Below are positions 1-5,834 of a stretch of DNA of 6,056 bases, one piece after another. This DNA comes from CAZGZD01 sp964530005. GTDB taxonomy: Bacteria > Patescibacteriota > Microgenomatia > UBA1406 > GWC2-37-13. The number at the start of each line of letters is the position of its first letter. The stretch's first letter is position 1. Under the pieces are notes generated by a model. The model searched no databases. It saw only the letters and a program-made list of their open reading frames with translations, and was not told the origin of the DNA. The stretch lies in NCBI GenBank assembly GCA_964530005.1, contig CAZGZD010000034.1, positions 1 through 6,056 of the forward strand, written 5' to 3'. The position numbers and the translations under genes are program-made.

Positions 1-134
1 GTAATAGCCACGCCAACAATAGCAATCATGTAAGTCGGTGGTGGCATCAGAAGATCAAATGGATTTATAAGAACTCCTAGAAAAATAATAAGGAGAACTG
101 ATACAGTCATTTCAGCGAAAATCGAATTTTTCAT
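1..134 (-). CDS. Small membrane protein, N-terminal part (cut by window start)
   Basis: Reading the minus strand from the ATG at 134-132 gives 44 complete codons with no stop before the window edge, starting MKNSIFAEMTVSVLLIIFLG. Residues about 9-23 form a hydrophobic helix. A short loop with NPFD and a PPP run follows, and a second hydrophobic stretch begins near residue 35, so this looks like a multi-pass inner-membrane protein. Its ATG overlaps the TGA of the upstream HTH regulator (ATGA, 131-134), which implies translational coupling and one transcript. Small XRE regulators of this kind are often followed by a small membrane protein in bacteria and archaea. I do not recognise a named family and propose no function. 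The C-terminus lies outside the window. Confidence 0.72.
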   Translation of the reverse strand, partial: MKNSIFAEMTVSVLLIIFLGVLINPFDLLMPPPTYMIAIVGVAI

Positions 135-337
135 TTTATTTGAAATATATCCTCAACTTTTTTTTTGAAAAATCGAGCAATTTTTAATGATAAAAAAACT
201 GACGGGGTATAATTTCCGCCTTCAATTGCAATTATAGTTTGTCGAGTTACCCCAACAGCTTGAGCCAAGTCTTCTTGGGTGATGTTTTGTAATTTTCGAA
301 TTATGGAAAGTCTGCTAACCACTCTTTCTTTTTTCAT
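131..337 (-). CDS. XRE/Cro-family HTH transcriptional regulator (YozG-like, 68 aa)
   Basis: This 68-residue protein is almost entirely one Cro/C1-type helix-turn-helix domain, and presumably a cytoplasmic DNA-binding dimer. The HTH core spans residues about 18-40: ITQEDLAQAVGV (helix 2 and turn), then TRQTIIAIEGG (recognition helix). It is followed by NYTPS and LKIARFF, the usual C-terminal helices of the short YozG-like subfamily, and the chain ends VEDIFQIK, close to the common '.IEEIF' ending. The length is normal for this subfamily, so there is no truncation and no sensor domain. The start at 337 is the only ATG and sits just behind a strong promoter (349-377). No Shine-Dalgarno precedes it. 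Its TGA overlaps the ATG of a membrane-protein gene, so the pair is probably one operon; such regulators often control their own operon. The target is unknown. The 11-bp element shared with the divergent promoter region (364-374 and 1343-1353) is a candidate operator, by inference only. Confidence 0.93.
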   Translation of the reverse strand: MKKERVVSRLSIIRKLQNITQEDLAQAVGVTRQTIIAIEGGNYTPSVFLSLKIARFFKKKVEDIFQIK

Positions 338-348
338 AGTTGGCTTGT

Positions 349-377
349 ATTGTAGGAAAGGCTATATCGTATGTCAA
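349..377 (-). promoter_or_regulatory. Sigma-70 promoter of the XRE regulator
   Basis: On the minus strand, TTGACA (377-372) is a perfect -35 box. A 17-nt spacer (371-355) separates it from TACAAT (354-349), which matches the TATAAT -10 box at 5 of 6 positions. Transcription would begin near 342-343, only about 5 nt before the ATG at 337. The promoter lies in the gap after the mscS stop (390), so the regulator need not depend on mscS read-through. The 11-bp element at 364-374 overlaps the spacer and the edge of the -35 box, where a bound repressor would block polymerase. Confidence 0.75.
364..374. promoter_or_regulatory. Candidate operator, copy 1 of a shared 11-bp element
   Basis: The plus-strand element ATATCGTATGT occurs here inside the XRE regulator's promoter and again at 1343-1353 upstream of the zwf-gnd fusion. 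Both copies lie in short intergenic stretches. Position across the spacer and -35 box suits a repressor site, possibly for the adjacent XRE protein. This copy lacks a clear inverted half-site. An 11-mer match somewhere in 6 kb is unremarkable; only the placement makes it notable. Confidence 0.28.
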
Positions 378-389
378 GAAAGCTTTACT

Positions 390-1253
390 TTATTTTTTAT
401 ACTCTGTATTGTGGACGACTTGCTGAGGGTAGGGAATTTCGATTCCGCCCTTATCAAAGGCTTCTTTTATCCTGTGCCTTATTTCACCAGCTGCATCCCA
501 GCGGGCTTGAGGATCTACTTCTCCCAGGACTTTGAGCTCCACAGCCGATGCAGCAAGCTTTTCAACTCGAGCAAATTGAGGTGCTTTTTTTATCACACCT
601 TTCCACGCCTTATCTTTGGCAAATTCAAGACCGACATTATTAATAATAGTTTTGGCCTTTTCAACATCGTCAGCATAGCTTATTGGAATATTAAGATTTA
701 TACGGGCAAAGTCTTTGGAATAGTTGGATGCTGTGGCGATGGTGCCATTGGGAATGTAGTGTACTATTCCATCAAGATCACGAATTATCGTAATACGAAG
801 CGTGATGTCCTCAACCTGACCGGCAGTGCCACTCAGACGTACGACATCTCCAACTCGATATTGATTTTCAAAGATAATAAAAAGGCCCGCAATAATATCT
901 TGAATGAGTGCTTTGCCTCCAAGTCCAATTGCAAGGCCGGCGATTCCAGCACCCGCAATGAGTGGGCCGATATTGACACCAATCTCAGAGAGAATGATCA
1001 AAATAGCAGATATCCACAAAAAAATCTCAAGGGTTTTGGCAAGGACTCGAATGAGAGTGTCCTCTCGTTGTTTTTCCTCATATACGGATGAGTATTTGCC
1101 CCTTACCATTACGCGGCGCACTATCTTGTCGATTAGCCGCGTGCCGAATTTGTGAAATAAATAAGCCCCTATTATGACGCCAATTATGATTGGGGTGTGG
1201 TGTCTAAACCAAAGTATAATTTGCTTTGATGAAAATGTGGAAATGTCGAGCAT
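390..1253 (-). CDS. mscS: MscS-family small-conductance mechanosensitive channel
   Basis: This inner-membrane channel opens under membrane tension and releases solutes during hypo-osmotic shock; the family works as a homoheptamer. From the ATG at 1253 it has 287 residues, close to E. coli MscS (286). Predicted segments are TM1 near residues 20-36, TM2 near 75-92, and the pore-lining TM3 near 94-128. TM3 shows the family's Gly/Ala-rich pattern (GPLIAGAGIAGLAIGLGGKA, then LIQDIIAGLFIIFENQYRVGD). The cytoplasmic beta domain follows (GQVEDITLRITIIRDLDG, then HYIPNGTIATASNYSK), and the alpha/beta domain ends with EIPYPQQ, a usual family ending. An in-frame TTG at 1265 would add four residues. I prefer the ATG because a possible promoter would start transcription at about 1265. 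Neither start has a Shine-Dalgarno. It is divergent from zwf-gnd and co-oriented with the XRE gene, which has its own promoter. I saw no terminator between them. Confidence 0.95.
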   Translation of the reverse strand: MLDISTFSSKQIILWFRHHTPIIIGVIIGAYLFHKFGTRLIDKIVRRVMVRGKYSSVYEEKQREDTLIRVLAKTLEIFLWISAILIILSEIGVNIGPLIAGAGIAGLAIGLGGKALIQDIIAGLFIIFENQYRVGDVVRLSGTAGQVEDITLRITIIRDLDGIVHYIPNGTIATASNYSKDFARINLNIPISYADDVEKAKTIINNVGLEFAKDKAWKGVIKKAPQFARVEKLAASAVELKVLGEVDPQARWDAAGEIRHRIKEAFDKGGIEIPYPQQVVHNTEYKK

Positions 1254-1271
1254 TGTGGAGTTCAATCTTTT

Positions 1272-1300
1272 ATAATATCTCTACTTAAAAAGTATAGCAA
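1272..1300 (-). promoter_or_regulatory. Candidate promoter of mscS
   Basis: On the minus strand, TTGCTA (1300-1295) matches the -35 consensus at 4 of 6 positions, and after a 17-nt spacer TATTAT (1277-1272) matches the -10 at 5 of 6. The start would fall near 1265, about 12 nt ahead of the preferred ATG at 1253. An overlapping alternative is an extended -10, TGCTATACT (TATACT at 1296-1291), which would start transcription near 1284 but has no good -35. The two cannot be separated by eye. Confidence 0.45.
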
Positions 1301-1336
1301 ATTATTACTAAACTCCGACATACACTAAATTGGAAT

Positions 1337-1353
1337 ACATAGATATCGTATGT
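1337..1353. promoter_or_regulatory. Imperfect inverted repeat and copy 2 of the shared 11-bp element, upstream of zwf-gnd
   Basis: ACATA (1337-1341) and TATGT (1349-1353) are inverted half-sites around a GATATC palindrome that is off-centre by one base. The right part (1343-1353) is identical to the 11-mer ATATCGTATGT in the XRE promoter. A further ACATAC lies at 1318-1323. It sits just upstream of the suspected -10 of the zwf-gnd operon, a plausible operator position in the divergent intergenic region. No binding family can be named from the sequence alone. Confidence 0.3.
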
Positions 1354-1354
1354 T

Positions 1355-1363
1355 TGGCATATT
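1355..1363 (+). promoter_or_regulatory. Weak candidate extended -10 promoter of the zwf-gnd operon
   Basis: TGGCATATT (1355-1363) reads as an extended -10: TG, one base, then CATATT with 4 of 6 matches to TATAAT. A start 6-7 nt downstream falls on or beside the ATG at 1370, so the message would be leaderless. No good -35 lies at normal spacing. The lack of any Shine-Dalgarno before 1370 is compatible with this, but the support is thin. Confidence 0.3.
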
Positions 1364-1369
1364 TGTAAT

Positions 1370-3766
1370 ATGAATAATATTCCAGACTCCAAGTTTCATC
1401 TTCCAACTGTTCTTGTTGTTTTTGGCGCAACAGGCGATTTAATGGCCAAAAAGATCGCACCCGCCCTTTTTCATCTTCACAAAAAGGGCCAGCTTCCTAA
1501 ACTACTTCATATTATTGGATTTTCGCGGCGTAGTTTGAGTACAGATGAGTTTCGCAGTTATTTGGGAGAAATCCTAAAAAAACATAAAGATATTCAATCA
1601 ACAGACCCGGCAATCAACACATTTTTAAAAGTTGTCTCTTATCATTCTGGCAATTTTAGAAACAGTAAGGATTATACGAAGCTTGCCACCATACTCGGTC
1701 GGACCGATGGAGAATGGAATATGTGCTCAAATAAGTTATTTTATCTGGCTGTCCCCCCAACATATTATAAATCACTTCTTACACATCTTGCATCATCTGG
1801 ACTTACAGTTCCCTGTAGTGCTGATGAGGGTTGGACGCGGGTAATTGTGGAGAAGCCCTTCGGAAAAGACTTTAAGACGGCAGCTGAACTTGATTTGTTA
1901 CTCGGTAAGTTGTTTCGTGAGGAGCAGATTTATAGGATTGATCACTACTTGGGAAAAGAGATGATGCAAAATATCTTGGCATTTAGATTCACAAATACCT
2001 TACTTGAGGAGAGTTGGAATAATAAGTTTGTTGAGAAGATTGTAGTGCGTCTATATGAGAATATTGGCGTTGAGGGGCGTGAGGGATATTATGATACAAA
2101 TGGTGCTTTGCGCGATGTGGGACAAAATCATCTTCTTCAAATGTTGGCTTTTGTAACGATGGAAAATCCGCGCGCTTATGATGCTCAGTCAATCCGCGCG
2201 CAGCGAGTCGCTCTCATAAAAAGTCTACACAAAGCGTCTCCGACAGATATTGCCAAAAATACATTTAGGGCCCAATACGCGGGTTATCGTTCACTTCCTG
2301 GAATTTCTGACAATTCTCAAACCGAGACATATTTTCGAGTTAAAACATACATAGATTCAGATCGCTGGCAGGGTGTGCCTATTATTCTTGAGGGAGGTAA
2401 AAGTCTAAAGACGTCCACTAAAGAGATTCGAGTTACCTTCAAACATCCGACGCCTTGTCTGTGTCCGGATGGGTCAGCTCATATCAAAAATAAAGTTGTT
2501 ATCTCAATTGATCCTAAAATGCAGATTAGGATTCAGTTTTTGGCAAAAAAGCCAGGTTTGGGTATGGATGTTGAAGATCGTAATTTCAACTTTTCCTATG
2601 TAAAGCAAGGAAAAGGGCGGGAATACGTCGAAGAATATGCCCGTCTTCTTCTGGACTGTATAAAGGGCAATCAACTTCTTTTTATCTCAACATCTGAGAT
2701 AAGAGCAAGTTGGGAGTTTATTGATCCAATTGCTCGTGGGTGGAAATCTCACAGTTCCACTTTACATTCATATGTCCCTTATTCAGATAAAATTATCAAA
2801 AAAGCTCAATCCGCAGTACCAGCAATTCGTACAGTAGGTCTAAATAAGCCTGAGATTGGGGTTGTTGGATTGGGTAAAATGGGAGCTGGTATAGCTCGGC
2901 AACTGAATGAAAAAGGTTGGCGAGTGTATGCATACAATAGAACAACCTCAGTGTCCCGTGCTATGGAGCCGGAGGGAATTACTGCAAAAGATACACTCAA
3001 AGATTTGGTTCTTGCTCTTAAGGCGCCACGTACTTTATGGGTGATGGTTCCGGCAGGAGCGCCGGTTGATGAAGTGATATTTGGCCCTACAGGTCTTCTT
3101 CAATATCTTGAACCAGGAGATCTTATTGTTGATGCGGGTAATTCTAATTACAGAGACACTATTAATCGTGGTGCTCGTATTAAAAAGGAGGGGCGGGGGG
3201 TTCAATTTATGGATGTTGGAGTATCCGGCGGTCCGCGTGGCGCTCGATATGGAGCATGCAGCATGATCGGCGGTTCGCGCAAGACTTATGAGCAGCTGCT
3301 TCCTTTATTTGTTGATATCAATGTTCGAGGCGGATTTGCTTTTTTCAAAGGAGTAGGCGCTGGACATTTTGTAAAGATGGTGCACAACGGTATAGAATAT
3401 GGCATGATGCAGGCCATTGCCGAGGGATTTGCCGTCATGAAAAAATCAAAATTCAATCTCAATCTGAGTCATGTCGCGCAAATTTATAATAGAGGAAGTG
3501 TCGTGGAGTCGCGTCTTGTGGGGTGGCTCAAAGATGGTTTTGAAAAATACGGTGAAGATCTAAGCTCAATTTCAGCAACTGTCGCTCATACTGGTGAGGG
3601 AGCGTGGACTGTGGAGGTGGCATCAAAGCTTGGTGTTGATGTACCTATTTTAAAAGGATCGTTACAATTTCGGATAGATTCGAACAAACACCCAAGCTAT
3701 ACTGGGCGAGTATTATCAACTCTTCGCAATCAATTTGGCGGTCATGAAGCTACAAAAAAGAACTAA
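1370..3766 (+). CDS. zwf-gnd: Fused glucose-6-phosphate 1-dehydrogenase / 6-phosphogluconate dehydrogenase (decarboxylating)
   Basis: This 798-residue cytoplasmic protein joins the first and third steps of the oxidative pentose phosphate pathway. Residues 1 to about 485 are a G6PD: Rossmann motif GATGDLMAKK (19-28), SRR (52-54, typical of NADP binding), EKPFG (161-165), the active-site signature RIDHYLGKE (189-197), and RDVGQNH with the likely catalytic His254. A short linker leads to a 6PGD domain (about 494-798): GLGKMG (500-505), NRT (523-525), DVGVSGG (615-621), GAGHFVKMVHNG with likely catalytic Lys669, Glu676, and GEGAWTVEVA near the end. The 6PGD half has about 305 residues, like the short (YqeC/GndA-type) enzymes rather than the 470-residue form. 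No 6-phosphogluconolactonase domain lies between the halves or elsewhere in the window, so the lactone must hydrolyse spontaneously or by an enzyme encoded elsewhere. The ATG at 1370 gives the normal G6PD N-terminus; there is an in-frame TAG at 1340 and no Shine-Dalgarno. It heads the operon and overlaps the DUF192 gene by 23 nt. Expected products are ribulose-5-phosphate, CO2 and NADPH. Confidence 0.95.
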   Translation: MNNIPDSKFHLPTVLVVFGATGDLMAKKIAPALFHLHKKGQLPKLLHIIGFSRRSLSTDEFRSYLGEILKKHKDIQSTDPAINTFLKVVSYHSGNFRNSKDYTKLATILGRTDGEWNMCSNKLFYLAVPPTYYKSLLTHLASSGLTVPCSADEGWTRVIVEKPFGKDFKTAAELDLLLGKLFREEQIYRIDHYLGKEMMQNILAFRFTNTLLEESWNNKFVEKIVVRLYENIGVEGREGYYDTNGALRDVGQNHLLQMLAFVTMENPRAYDAQSIRAQRVALIKSLHKASPTDIAKNTFRAQYAGYRSLPGISDNSQTETYFRVKTYIDSDRWQGVPIILEGGKSLKTSTKEIRVTFKHPTPCLCPDGSAHIKNKVVISIDPKMQIRIQFLAKKPGLGMDVEDRNFNFSYVKQGKGREYVEEYARLLLDCIKGNQLLFISTSEIRASWEFIDPIARGWKSHSSTLHSYVPYSDKIIKKAQSAVPAIRTVGLNKPEIGVVGLGKMGAGIARQLNEKGWRVYAYNRTTSVSRAMEPEGITAKDTLKDLVLALKAPRTLWVMVPAGAPVDEVIFGPTGLLQYLEPGDLIVDAGNSNYRDTINRGARIKKEGRGVQFMDVGVSGGPRGARYGACSMIGGSRKTYEQLLPLFVDINVRGGFAFFKGVGAGHFVKMVHNGIEYGMMQAIAEGFAVMKKSKFNLNLSHVAQIYNRGSVVESRLVGWLKDGFEKYGEDLSSISATVAHTGEGAWTVEVASKLGVDVPILKGSLQFRIDSNKHPSYTGRVLSTLRNQFGGHEATKKN

Positions 3767-4175
3767 TTTTATATTTTGGTATTTGTTTTTGATAGTGGCG
3801 ATTATTGGCTGTGCCTTAATTTTTAATAAGTTTAAAGAACCAGTTCAATTTTTTAAAAACACCCCGACAATAATCTATAATATAGAGAATAAAAGACTTG
3901 TACTGATTGAAGCTACGAATGAGGCTCAATGGGAACGAGGGCTCATGTATGCTGATCGAAATATTCCGGTCGACGGAATGATTTTTAAGTTTCCGAAGCG
4001 TGCAAATCGGACATTTTGGAATAAAAACACATACGTCGATCTTGACGTATTTTGGCTTAATGGTGAGCGTATTGTTGGACGAGCATATCTTCCATCAATT
4101 ACCCGCACAAAACGCGAAGTTTTGGTACAATCTCCAGGTCAGGTTGACCAGGTAATTGAAGTTATACGAAAGTAA
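3744..4175 (+). CDS. DUF192 (COG1430) protein with N-terminal membrane anchor
   Basis: From the ATG at 3744 the protein has 143 residues. Residues 2-6 are basic (KLQKR) and residues about 9-28 form one hydrophobic helix, so the rest is probably outside the membrane. IIGC (20-23) resembles a lipobox, but the hydrophobic stretch continues past the Cys, so a plain transmembrane anchor is more likely. The DUF192 domain runs from about residue 52 to 140: WERGLMYA, PVDGMIFKFP, RTFWNKNTYVDLDVFWLN. These match the family pattern 'RGLM...GMlF.F...FWmkNt...LDi', with Asn in place of the usual Met after FW. The family's biochemical role is not established to my knowledge. The start lies inside the last 23 nt of zwf-gnd, so translation is probably coupled; a TTG at 3735 could add three residues. 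The next ATG is 4 nt after its stop. Its connection to sugar oxidation is unclear. Confidence 0.9.
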   Translation: MKLQKRTNFIFWYLFLIVAIIGCALIFNKFKEPVQFFKNTPTIIYNIENKRLVLIEATNEAQWERGLMYADRNIPVDGMIFKFPKRANRTFWNKNTYVDLDVFWLNGERIVGRAYLPSITRTKREVLVQSPGQVDQVIEVIRK

Positions 4176-4179
4176 AAAT

Positions 4180-5829
4180 ATGAAAACATCAGATCTATTA
4201 GTTAAGTGTCTTGAAGAAGAGGGAGTTAGGTATGTCTTTTGTGTGCCAGGTGAGGAGATTGAGGATATTATGTTCTCGCTTGAAAACTCCAAGATTAAGC
4301 TTGTTGTGACGCGCCATGAGCAGGGAGCTGCTTTTATGGCCGATGTGTGGGGGCGTCTCACAGGCCAAGCAGCTGTATGTCTTGCAACGCTCGGGCCTGG
4401 AGCCACCAATCTTATCACGGGTCTTGCCGATGCGCATCTTGATAAAGCGCCAGTTGTGGCAATCACAGGGCAAGGCGATATGAGACGCCTTCACAAAGAA
4501 TCCCATCAACTGATCGATATTGTGACAATGTTCAGGCCAATTGTGAAATGGAATACATCGGTCCACGACAACTGGGTACTTACTGAGTCTGTGCGTAAAG
4601 CATTCAAGCTTGCGACTATGGAAAAACCAGGCGTGACCCACATAGAGATTCCTGAGGATATTGCAGCCTCTGATGTTGAAGCTCAGCCAATTAAGCCGCA
4701 GACATTTAGGCGGGGTGCCCCAGACTATAAAGCATTGAACGCAGCAATCGAACTATTGAAAAAAAGCAAGAAGCCGATCCTTATTGCTGGCAATGGTGCA
4801 ATCCGTAAGCTTGCTGCACGTCACTTACGTGCATTTGTGGATAAGACAGGTATCCCAGTCATCTCTACATTTATGGGTAAGGGGGCAGTGTCGGACCGAA
4901 GCCCTCATTCATTATTTACCATGGGTATGAAGGGTCGAGACTACCATTACTACGCGATACAAGAGGCAGATCTAGTTTTATCTGTTGGATATGATATTGC
5001 CGAATTTGCTCCCGAATTTTGGAACATATCGAAAAAACCAATCATTCATGTAGATTTTGAACCCGCTGAGGTATATGAATATTATGATCCCGAGGTGGAG
5101 ATTGTTGCTGATATCTCAGCGACTCTTTGGGGACTTAATCAACACCTGGAGCGTGAATGCTTTGTGCATGATGGGGCATGGTATGCGCCATATCGTGCAG
5201 CATTAGCCGCTGATTTTGATAGTTACCGACTAGCCGGTGATGACAAATTAACAGTCCCCGGTCTACTTCACACACTTCGTGGGGTAATGGAAGATGATGA
5301 CATAATCATCTCCGATGTTGGTGCTCATAAGATCTGGATCGGGCGCAATTTCCCAGTCTACAGCCCCGGAACCTGCATTATCTCCAATGGCTTGGCCAGT
5401 ATGGGAATTGCAGTCCCTGGTGGAATAGCCGCAAAGCTTGCTCGACCTAATTCGCATGTATTTGCGGTCAATGGCGACGGCGGGTTTCTCATGAACTCAC
5501 AGGAGATTGAGACAGCCAAGCGGTACGGTGTGGCTTATACAATCATTATTGTCAACGACAATGACTATGGTCTTATTTCTTGGAAGCAAACGGGCGCAAA
5601 GGGTCGGGCATATGGTACAACAATTGCCAATCCAGACTTTGTTAAGTATGTTGAGAGTTTTGGCGTCCGCGCATATAATCCAAAAAATGTCAGCGAGCTT
5701 GAGCGGGATCTTAAAGAGACAGTAAAGCGCAATGAGCTCTCAGCCGTGATTGTTGACATCGATCCCTCGGTTAATTTAGAATTGTCCAAGAAATTATCCA
5801 GCGATCTATCTAAAGAAATTAAAAAATAA
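4180..5829 (+). CDS. Acetolactate synthase large subunit-like ThDP enzyme (possibly 2-oxoglutarate decarboxylase)
   Basis: A 549-residue thiamine-diphosphate enzyme with the full three-domain layout of the acetolactate synthase/pyruvate oxidase superfamily. The N-terminal Pyr domain (about 1-170) has VPGEE (22-26) and RHEQGAAFMADVWGRLTG with the conserved cofactor-activating Glu47, plus LGPGATNL and SHQ (108-110). The central domain covers about 190-325. The C-terminal PP domain (about 365-530) has NGDGGF (431-436) and NDNDYG (459-464), the GDG...N motif that holds Mg-ThDP. By family similarity it would be called acetolactate synthase (two pyruvate to acetolactate and CO2). No ilvN small subunit or acetolactate decarboxylase lies next to it. 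It is followed 5 nt later by a succinate-semialdehyde dehydrogenase-like gene, the gene pair that in Synechococcus sp. PCC 7002 encodes 2-oxoglutarate decarboxylase and its partner. The substrate is therefore open. I chose the ATG at 4180, 4 nt after the DUF192 stop; a TTG at 4156 would extend it by eight unconserved residues. Confidence 0.93.
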   Translation: MKTSDLLVKCLEEEGVRYVFCVPGEEIEDIMFSLENSKIKLVVTRHEQGAAFMADVWGRLTGQAAVCLATLGPGATNLITGLADAHLDKAPVVAITGQGDMRRLHKESHQLIDIVTMFRPIVKWNTSVHDNWVLTESVRKAFKLATMEKPGVTHIEIPEDIAASDVEAQPIKPQTFRRGAPDYKALNAAIELLKKSKKPILIAGNGAIRKLAARHLRAFVDKTGIPVISTFMGKGAVSDRSPHSLFTMGMKGRDYHYYAIQEADLVLSVGYDIAEFAPEFWNISKKPIIHVDFEPAEVYEYYDPEVEIVADISATLWGLNQHLERECFVHDGAWYAPYRAALAADFDSYRLAGDDKLTVPGLLHTLRGVMEDDDIIISDVGAHKIWIGRNFPVYSPGTCIISNGLASMGIAVPGGIAAKLARPNSHVFAVNGDGGFLMNSQEIETAKRYGVAYTIIIVNDNDYGLISWKQTGAKGRAYGTTIANPDFVKYVESFGVRAYNPKNVSELERDLKETVKRNELSAVIVDIDPSVNLELSKKLSSDLSKEIKK

Positions 5830-5834
5830 TCCTT

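Noticed and set aside
131..133. Alternative genetic code (TGA recoded to Gly, as in some CPR groups)
   Set aside because: No conserved frame needs to read through a TGA, and TGA serves as a natural stop for the XRE gene.
338..392. Possible terminator after mscS (AAAGCTTT palindrome)
   Set aside because: The palindrome is short and AT-rich with no GC stem or following T-run; not a credible rho-independent terminator.
279..1091. Long plus-strand open frame antisense to mscS (270 codons)
   Set aside because: It lies almost wholly opposite a gene with unmistakable MscS motifs; its translation is rich in Cys, Phe and Ile with no recognisable domain, as expected from an antisense shadow.
1254..1265. 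Upstream TTG start for mscS
   Set aside because: It would add only four residues, and the -35/-10 pair at 1272-1300 would start transcription at about this position. It remains possible.
1257..1316. Distant inverted repeat GGAGTT / AACTCC flanking the mscS promoter region
   Set aside because: Only six bases per arm with a spacer of about 48 nt; easily chance.
3186..3200. G-rich homopolymer run in the 6PGD half as a possible frameshift site
   Set aside because: The reading frame and conserved residues continue unchanged on both sides, so there is no sign of a frameshift.
4156..4179. Upstream TTG start for the ThDP enzyme
   Set aside because: The added eight residues lie inside the end of the DUF192 gene and precede the usual family N-terminus; the ATG at 4180 fits the operon spacing better.
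4095..4641. Two minus-strand open frames opposite the start of the ThDP enzyme
   Set aside because: They overlap the well-conserved Pyr domain on the other strand, have no family motifs and no promoter signals.
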